Positions 58,914 to 64,000 of a stretch of DNA of 64,000 nucleotides are shown here, in pieces. Numbering within the stretch: the stretch's first letter is position 1; every line of letters begins with the position of its first letter. Source of the stretch: Kribbella sp. NBC_00382 (GTDB taxonomy: Bacteria; Actinomycetota; Actinomycetes; Propionibacteriales; Kribbellaceae); the NCBI RefSeq assembly GCF_036067295.1, contig NZ_CP107954.1, forward strand, positions 8,060,001 through 8,124,000, given 5' to 3'. The translations under genes were made by a program, and so were the position numbers. Below the pieces are notes generated by a model. That model was not told the DNA's origin. It ran no database searches and saw only the letters and a program-made list of their open reading frames with translations.

Positions 58914-59978
58914 GCCGGCCGCCCCGCTCGGGTGCCGGATGCTCCGCTGGGTGAGTCGCCGGTGTTCAGCTCGACGTACATCGCGGGTGGGAACCGGGGG
59001 TACGGGCGCTTCGACAACGACGCGTGGGCCGCGCTCGAGACGACGCTCGGGGCGCTTGAGGGTGGGCGCGGGCTGAGCTTCGCTTCCGGTATGGCGGCTG
59101 CGGCTGCTGTTTGCGACCTGGTGCCGGTGGGTGGGCGGGTGGTTGCGCCGCAGCACGCGTATAGCGGAGTACTGGCTCTGCTGGATCAGCAGGCGGCTAC
59201 TGGGCGGCTGACCGTCACGCGGGTGTCGATCACTGACTCTGCGGCGGTGTCGGCGGCTGTGGTCGGTGCGGACATGCTGTGGATCGAGTCGCCGACTAAC
59301 CCGGCTATGGAGGTCGCGGACATTCCACTACTGGCCGCGGCGGGGCGTGCTGCGGGGGCGACGGTTGTAGTCGACAACACCTTCGCGACGCCGCTACTGC
59401 AGCAGCCGTTGTCGATGGGGGCCGACATCGTGATGCACTCGGCGACCAAGTTCATTGCTGGGCACTCGGACGTAGTACTGGGTGCTGTCGTCACTGCGTC
59501 CGATTCCCTCTGGACTGCTCTGGAGTTGCGGCGCCGGAGCCTGGGGGCGATCCCTGGTCCGATGGAGGCGTTCCTGGCTCTCCGTGGGCTCCGTACGCTC
59601 GCCCTGCGTCTTGAGAAGGCACAGTCCAATGCAGCCTTCCTGGCCCAGCGCCTGCTGGAACACCCCCGGGTAAGCCTCGTCCGCTACCCCGGCCTGGCCG
59701 ACGACCCCGGCCACGCTCTCGCCGCGACCCAGATGTCCGGATTCGGCGCCATCCTCGCCTTCGAGGTGGGCGGCGATGCCGCCTACGCCCAGAAGATCTG
59801 CGAGAGCACCACCCTCTGGGTCCACGCCACCAGCCTCGGCGGCGTCGAATCCATGCTCGAACGCCGCCGCCGCTGGGCCATCGAGGTCCCCACCATCCCC
59901 GAAGACCTGATCCGCCTCTCAGTAGGAATCGAACACCCAGCTGACCTCTGGGCCGACTTGCACCAGGCACTCAGCTAG
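58833..59978 (+). CDS. Cys/Met-metabolism PLP enzyme (cystathionine gamma-lyase/synthase family)
   Basis: 381 residues, or 367 from the second ATG at 58875. The PLP lysine is Lys206 in MHSATKFIAGHSDV and Asp181 lies in VVDNTFATPLL. RFDNDAWAALETTLGALEGG and SLGGVESMLE are typical of the family. It cleaves or forms C-S bonds in cysteine, homocysteine or cystathionine. The N-terminus is duplicated (see the repeat entry); the second copy is the more family-like start. It is coupled to the TetR gene. Confidence 0.9.
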   Translation: MTPDLDPSTVVPAGMTPDLDPSTVVVHAGRPARVPDAPLGESPVFSSTYIAGGNRGYGRFDNDAWAALETTLGALEGGRGLSFASGMAAAAAVCDLVPVGGRVVAPQHAYSGVLALLDQQAATGRLTVTRVSITDSAAVSAAVVGADMLWIESPTNPAMEVADIPLLAAAGRAAGATVVVDNTFATPLLQQPLSMGADIVMHSATKFIAGHSDVVLGAVVTASDSLWTALELRRRSLGAIPGPMEAFLALRGLRTLALRLEKAQSNAAFLAQRLLEHPRVSLVRYPGLADDPGHALAATQMSGFGAILAFEVGGDAAYAQKICESTTLWVHATSLGGVESMLERRRRWAIEVPTIPEDLIRLSVGIEHPADLWADLHQALS

Positions 59979-60092
59979 CCCACGCGACTTGCCGAAGCTG
60001 ACTGCGAGGGAGTTGCTGGCGGATCCGGCGCCCCGGGGCGGGCCGAAGCTGGTGAGCTGGAGTTGGCCGGGGTGCTGGTGTTGATGGCTCCT

Positions 60093-60192
60093 GTGCACGC
60101 CGACAGGAGGTAGTCGGCTAACCGAGGTGCTGCTGCGCTTGAACAAGCGGTCGCACAGCACCGATCGGCGACTACCTCCTGTCGGCGTGCAC
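60093..60192. repeat. 100-bp palindromic intergenic element
   Basis: Perfect 24-bp arms (60093-60116 and 60169-60192) flank a 52-bp centre that itself carries CGCTTG-AA-CAAGCG exactly on the dyad axis, so symmetry runs over 100 bp. AGGAGGT occurs in the left arm and its complement in the right. It lies between two convergent genes, 8 bp after the MFS stop on the minus strand. It could be a bidirectional terminator, a mobile-element scar, or a protein-binding palindrome. Confidence 0.75.
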
Positions 60193-60200
60193 GGAATCTC

Positions 60201-61361
60201 TCAGCGCTTCATTACCGAGGCTGAGGCGACGGTGATGGCGCAGAGGGCGACCGGGAGGATGAAGGCGATGTTCAGCGGCATCCAGTGAGCCAGGCCGCCG
60301 ATTAGGGCGGGGCCGGCCAGGAGGCCTACGTAGCCGAGGCCGACCACCTTGGCCATCAGGGCTCCGGAGGCTCGGGTGTCGAGGTTGCCTGCTGCGGTGA
60401 AGAGTTGGGGGACGCCGCCGGAGAGGCCTAGGCCGAAGAGGGCCCAGCCGGCTAGGGCGACCGGCACCCACGGGACCACGATGACGGTAGTGAGACCGAT
60501 GGCGGCCAGCAGGGCGCCGTACCGGACTATGGCTGCTGGGCCGACGATTGCGGCGACTCGGTCCGTGGCGAAGCGGCCGATGGTCATGGCGACGGCGAAG
60601 GCGCCGTACGCGTAGGCCGCGGTGCTGGTCGACGTACCGAGGACGTCTCTGAATTGCAGTGCCGCCCAGTCGTTGGCAACACCTTCCGCAAGCATCAGCG
60701 CGAACGCCAACGCGCCAAGCTTCCACACCAGCTTGCTCGGTGGAGCAACCCGCTCCGGCTCATCGGCAGCGGCCTCCGGCTCGGCAGGCGCCTCGATCAG
60801 GAAGCGACCGGCAGCGAGCGAAACGATGATGACGACCACCCCGGACACGCTCAAAGACACAGCAGTCGGTACGTCCGCCTTCAACGCCGCCGCTCCGATC
60901 AGCGCCGCGAACGCACCACCGATCGACCACATCGCATGGAAGGCAGCCATGATCGGCCGCGGGTACGCCCGCTCGACGACAACCGCCTGCGAGTTCATCG
61001 CGACATCGATCGACCCGTTGCCGAATCCAACCGCCAGCAACGTCAGCCCCAGCGTCCACCAACTGTTGGCCAGCCCCGGACCGAACAACGAAATGCCCAG
61101 CAGTACGCCAGCAGCAGGCACCAGCCGGCGTTGACCAAGCCGGTCAGCCAGTGGCCCCGCCACCTGCATCCCGATGAACGCCGCGCCACCCAGGATGAGC
61201 AGCAACAGTCCGAGCGTGCTGTGCGAGATACCGGTCGCGTGCTCGACGTTCGGGATGTGCACGACCCACATACCGACCGAGAAGCCGTTCAGGCCGAAGT
61301 AGATCCACGTGGCCACCCGGGCCGCGCGCGGCGGCGCGGCAGTGGCGGTATCGACGCTCAA
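60201..61361 (-). CDS. MFS transporter (YbjJ/FucP-like, first of a pair)
   Basis: 386 residues from TTG 61361, which has AAGGG 6 nt upstream and overlaps the DeoR stop as TTGA; the longer frame to 61526 lies within the DeoR gene. Twelve helices; FNGSIDVAMNSQAVVVERAY-like and AAFHAMWSIGGAFAALIG segments match the YbjJ sub-family and are shared with the MFS gene at 62237. Coupled to the DeoR regulator. The conserved segment FGNGSIDVAMNSQAVVVE appears as MADVAMNALGVEVEQRM in its partner. Substrate unknown. Confidence 0.82.
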   Translation of the reverse strand: MSVDTATAAPPRAARVATWIYFGLNGFSVGMWVVHIPNVEHATGISHSTLGLLLLILGGAAFIGMQVAGPLADRLGQRRLVPAAGVLLGISLFGPGLANSWWTLGLTLLAVGFGNGSIDVAMNSQAVVVERAYPRPIMAAFHAMWSIGGAFAALIGAAALKADVPTAVSLSVSGVVVIIVSLAAGRFLIEAPAEPEAAADEPERVAPPSKLVWKLGALAFALMLAEGVANDWAALQFRDVLGTSTSTAAYAYGAFAVAMTIGRFATDRVAAIVGPAAIVRYGALLAAIGLTTVIVVPWVPVALAGWALFGLGLSGGVPQLFTAAGNLDTRASGALMAKVVGLGYVGLLAGPALIGGLAHWMPLNIAFILPVALCAITVASASVMKR

Positions 61362-62155
61362 GAGAGCCCTTCTACGGTTGGCTGTGTCATTTCCAGGTGG
61401 GCAACCTCGACCAGTACTCCGCGCTGCGCGAGCAACGTGCGGGACTCCTCGGGTGCGGTGGAATCGGTGATGATCAGGTCGGGACGGTCGGCCGGGCAGA
61501 CATACGCGAGCGCAGCGCGATCCCACTTGGCGCCGTCTGCCAGCACCATCGAGCGCGTGGCCACCGCCATCGCCTGCTGCTTGACCTCAGCATCCCCAAG
61601 GTCGAACGCGGTCATCCCCGCATCCAGGCTGAACGCGCACGGGCTCAACACCGCCACGTCGAACCGCAAGGCCCGCAGCGAAGCCAGCGTGAGGGGCCCG
61701 ACCATCGCCAACTCCCCCGGCCTCGGCTCGCCACCCGGCATCAGGAGCCGCACCCGCGGAGCATCGATGAGCTCCTGCGCGACATGCAGCGACAGCGGCA
61801 TCACCGTGACCGCGCGATCGCGGAGCAGCTTGGCGACCTCGAGAGCCGTCGTACCGCTGTCCAGCACGATCGTCTCGCCGTCCTTCAGGTGCTCGACCGC
61901 GGCCCGCGCGATCGCCTGCTTCGACCCCACCTCGGCGGTCGCCCGCGCAGCGAACGGCGGCTCGATCCCAGTCGGCATCGCGGCGACCGCGCCACCGTGG
62001 ACGCGCTTGAGCACACCCTGCGCCGCGAGGTAGTCGAGATCACGCCGGACCGTCATGTCCGAGGCGCCTGTCGCGGTCACCAGTTCGGCGACGCCGACCC
62101 GGGTTTCGACCCTGAGACGCTCGACGATGACCCGCTGCCGTTCCGTACTCTTCAC
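61358..62155 (-). CDS. DeoR family transcriptional regulator
   Basis: 265 residues from GTG 62155. The HTH is RQRVIVERLRVETRVGVAEL, then ATGASDMTVRRDLDYLAAQG and VLKRVHGGAVA; the C-terminal domain (TIVLDSGTTALEVAKLLRDR, GPLTLASLRALRFDVAVLSP) is the sugar-phosphate-binding DeoR effector fold. Divergent from the second MFS gene across a perfect 11-bp inverted repeat, and coupled to the first MFS gene, so it probably controls both. The effector is probably a sugar phosphate. Confidence 0.9.
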   Translation of the reverse strand: MKSTERQRVIVERLRVETRVGVAELVTATGASDMTVRRDLDYLAAQGVLKRVHGGAVAAMPTGIEPPFAARATAEVGSKQAIARAAVEHLKDGETIVLDSGTTALEVAKLLRDRAVTVMPLSLHVAQELIDAPRVRLLMPGGEPRPGELAMVGPLTLASLRALRFDVAVLSPCAFSLDAGMTAFDLGDAEVKQQAMAVATRSMVLADGAKWDRAALAYVCPADRPDLIITDSTAPEESRTLLAQRGVLVEVAHLEMTQPTVEGLS

Positions 62156-62181
62156 CTGAGGAAAACTATCATCGGCATGTT

Positions 62182-62208
62182 CATTCAAACAACCTGATTG
62201 TTTGAATG
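62182..62208. promoter_or_regulatory. Operator of the DeoR regulator between the divergent genes
   Basis: CATTCAAACAA-CCTGA-TTGTTTGAATG: perfect 11-bp arms around 5 bp, AT-rich in a GC-rich context, 27-53 bp upstream of the DeoR start and 29 bp before the MFS start. Single clear dyad in the intergenic region. Confidence 0.8.
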
Positions 62209-62236
62209 GTGGAACCCAGTGTGAGGTTGGCCCCCA

Positions 62237-63397
62237 GTGAACGAGCTCCGCAAGGCCCGGTACGCCGTTGCCGCGGTCTTCTGTGTGCACGGCTCGGTGG
62301 TCGGATCGTTCGCGACCCGGGTGCCGTGGATCCAGGACCATGCGTCGGTGAGCCCCGGCCAGCTCGGTCTGGCGCTCGCCTTCCCGGCGGTCGGCGCCTC
62401 GCTGGCGATGCCGCTGGCGGCGCGGATCACCCACCGCTTCGGCAGCAGGACCGCCCTGCGCGGGCTGATCGCCCTCTTCACGCTCACCTTCGTCCTCATC
62501 TCGCTCGCGCCTAACCTGGTTACCCTGTGCGGCGCACTGTTCGTGTACGGGGCTACAGCGGGCATGGCCGACGTCGCGATGAACGCCCTGGGCGTCGAGG
62601 TCGAGCAGCGGATGGGCAGGTCGATCTTGTCCGGCCTGCACGGCATGTGGAGCGTGGGGACACTCATCGGCTCCGGGGTCGGCACACTGGCGGCCCACCT
62701 CGATGTGAGCGCCCAACTGCATCACGCGGTCGCTGCCGTAGTACTGACTGTCGCCGGTACTACGGCCTGCCACTGGGTGCTCGACCTGCAGCCGACCGAG
62801 GACGAGGAGGCGCCTCCACGCTTCGCCCTGCCGCCCAAGTCCGCGTGGTTGATCGGTGCGGTGGGCTTCTGCGCCGTCTTCGCCGAGGGCGCCAGCCTGG
62901 ACTGGTCTGCGGTTTACCTGCGCGATGTGCTGACCACCTCGGCCGCTGTGGCCGCAGCAGCCACCACAGGCTTCGCATTGACGATGGCCGCGGCCCGGAT
63001 CGCCGGTGACGCAGTGGTCGACCGCTGGGGCGCAGTACGGACCGTACGGATCAGCGGAGCCGTCGCCACGCTCGGCGGCGTACTAGTGGTGCTGGCCGGC
63101 CATCCACTGGTAGCTATGGCCGGCTTTGGCCTGCTGGGGCTGGGGGTAGCGGTGGTGGTGCCGCTGGCCTTCGCCGCAGCCGGTCGTACCGGCCCCAACG
63201 CCAGTCAGGCGATCGCCGGAGTCGCCACGGTCACCTACACCGCGGGCCTGATCGCTCCGTCGATCATTGGCGGCATAGCCCAAGCCAGCAACCTCACCAT
63301 CTCCTTCATCCTGGTGACGCTGCTCGCAACGGGTATCGCGGTCTTCTCCTCCGTCCTACGGCCTGCCGGCGTGCGGGACACTCACCTCGACGGTTGA
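62237..63397 (+). CDS. MFS transporter (YbjJ/FucP-like, second of a pair)
   Basis: 386 residues from GTG 62237. Twelve helices; FVYGATAGMADVAMNALGVE and SGLHGMWSVGTLIGSGVGTL align with the same segments of the MFS gene at 60201, so the two are paralogues of one sub-family. It is divergent from the DeoR gene and shares its operator. It overlaps the convergent SMP-30-like gene by 42 bp. Two related carriers under one regulator may import different but related sugars, or act as importer and exporter. Confidence 0.85.
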   Translation: MNELRKARYAVAAVFCVHGSVVGSFATRVPWIQDHASVSPGQLGLALAFPAVGASLAMPLAARITHRFGSRTALRGLIALFTLTFVLISLAPNLVTLCGALFVYGATAGMADVAMNALGVEVEQRMGRSILSGLHGMWSVGTLIGSGVGTLAAHLDVSAQLHHAVAAVVLTVAGTTACHWVLDLQPTEDEEAPPRFALPPKSAWLIGAVGFCAVFAEGASLDWSAVYLRDVLTTSAAVAAAATTGFALTMAAARIAGDAVVDRWGAVRTVRISGAVATLGGVLVVLAGHPLVAMAGFGLLGLGVAVVVPLAFAAAGRTGPNASQAIAGVATVTYTAGLIAPSIIGGIAQASNLTISFILVTLLATGIAVFSSVLRPAGVRDTHLDG

Positions 63398-64000
63398 GAC
63401 CAGTCCGGTGCGCTCCGGACTCAGCATGTGCTCGAAGCCGCGCCACTGGGCGCTGAGCATGTACAGCGTGGTGCCGTCGGGCCCACCGAGCATGCAGGAG
63501 AAGGCGCCTCGGTCGAGGTCGACCGTCTCGAGCACCTCGCCGCGCTCCCGCACGCGGACGCATCGTTGGGCGGGCACATCGGCGTACCAGGCAGCGCCTT
63601 CGGCATCGAGGCAGATGCCGTCGGGGTGACCGTCGGGGAGGTCGGCCCAGACGCGGCGGCTGGACAGGCTGCCGTCGACTGCGATGTCGAAGCCGGCCAG
63701 CTGGCCTGCGTGCGACTCGGCGACGATCAGCGTCGAGTCGTCGGGCGTGATCGCCATGCCGTTGGCGAACCTGATGCCGTCGGCAACTTGCCGGGCCTGC
63801 CCGTCGGGCGTCACGACGACGACCACGCCGGGCTGGCTGAAGTCGAACCAGCCGCCGTTGACGAAGACGTTGCCACGGCTGTCGACCACGATCTCGTTGA
63901 ACATGTCGGCCAGCCCGCGCAGGTCGGCGTACGGGACCAGGTTGTCGTCCTTGTGCTGGAACAGCGTCGTGCCGGCGATCACGAGCAGCGTGCCGCCGGG
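63356..64000 (-). CDS. SMP-30/gluconolactonase-like protein, C-terminal part (runs off window end)
   Basis: About 214 residues visible; the frame is open to the window edge, so the N-terminus is missing. FNEIVVDSRGNVFVNGGWFD, IRFANGMAITPDDSTLIVAE and GHPDGICLDAEGAAWYADVP are blades of the six-bladed SMP-30 propeller with metal-binding Asn and Asp positions. These proteins hydrolyse sugar lactones. Beside the DeoR/MFS pair this fits a carbohydrate uptake and oxidation pathway (inference). It overlaps the MFS gene by 42 bp. Confidence 0.85.
   Translation of the reverse strand, partial: PGGTLLVIAGTTLFQHKDDNLVPYADLRGLADMFNEIVVDSRGNVFVNGGWFDFSQPGVVVVVTPDGQARQVADGIRFANGMAITPDDSTLIVAESHAGQLAGFDIAVDGSLSSRRVWADLPDGHPDGICLDAEGAAWYADVPAQRCVRVRERGEVLETVDLDRGAFSCMLGGPDGTTLYMLSAQWRGFEHMLSPERTGLVSTVEVSVPHAGRP

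Noticed and set aside
60093..60192. Insertion sequence or MITE
   Set aside because: Palindromic arms are present but no transposase, no clear target-site duplication and no second copy in the window.
1..64000. tRNA, rRNA, tmRNA, CRISPR array or prophage genes
   Set aside because: None of the expected conserved words or repeat spacing was seen on either strand.

Overview
The window is high-GC actinobacterial DNA. Gene content and order suggest the Propionibacteriales, and the frequent GTA-CTG Val-Leu codon pairs look Kribbella-like; that genus-level placement is inference, not a database result. No tRNA, rRNA, CRISPR array, integrase, transposase or replication origin was found.

The most useful way to read it is as one conserved chromosomal backbone, nearly all on the minus strand, cut open by accessory islands. 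In transcription order the backbone is ddl (55.7-56.9 kb), thiL-thiD with a DinB-like protein (50.6-53.1 kb; a small Lrp-type protein and a DUF3515 lipoprotein lie divergently at 53.2-54.0 kb), rpmB (41.0-41.2 kb), a DAK2/FakA-like kinase, recG, rsmD, coaD, a YceD/DUF177 protein, rpmF, rnc, mutM and smc (27.5-39.1 kb), ftsY (10.9-12.1 kb), and amtB-glnK-glnD (0-1.9 kb). These serve nitrogen sensing, SRP targeting, chromosome organisation, DNA repair, CoA and thiamine biosynthesis, ribosome assembly and cell-wall precursor synthesis. Many neighbours overlap by the 4-bp ATGA type, so they are probably translationally coupled.

Island A (2.1-10.9 kb): a TetR regulator; an MFS transporter followed by a divergent-looking ECF sigma factor and its membrane-anchored beta-propeller partner; a CGNR zinc-finger protein; a thioredoxin-reductase-like flavoprotein divergent from an XRE-cupin regulator; asparaginase; an ECF42-type sigma factor; a methyltransferase. 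Island B (12.2-27.2 kb): a collagen-like exported protein; cydABDC for cytochrome bd, divergent from a BlaI/M56-peptidase pair across a set of nested CTAC/GTAG inverted repeats; a RibD-type reductase; threonine aldolase; an ECF sigma/anti-sigma pair with an upstream secreted-repeat lipoprotein; two medium-chain dehydrogenases under a TetR regulator that shares a 15-bp operator with them; and an orphan Phd-type antitoxin 12 bp behind smc.

Island C (41.3-50.6 kb) is a carbohydrate module: a sugar ABC importer (binding lipoprotein, two permeases) followed by a Gfo/Idh/MocA-aldo/keto reductase fusion, then two HAD phosphatases, an MFS transporter, a ROK regulator and the 3' remnant of an alpha/beta hydrolase. 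Island D (54.0-55.7 kb) is a YCII protein with its ECF42 sigma factor. Island E (56.9-64.0 kb) holds a P450 divergent from a TetR regulator and a gamma-family PLP enzyme, a 100-bp palindromic intergenic element, and a DeoR regulator flanked by two related MFS transporters with an SMP-30-like gene running off the end.

The best regulatory signals are a phased GlnR-type box upstream of amtB, the BlaI-like repeats between blaI and cydA, the duplicated TetR operator, a perfect 11-bp inverted repeat beside the DeoR gene, and palindromes at the P450 and XRE-cupin loci. Nothing here is demonstrably a wholly new system; the strongest candidates for new biology are the BlaI-cytochrome bd wiring, the MFS-DeoR-MFS-SMP30 module, the oxidoreductase fusion, and the large palindrome at 60.1 kb.
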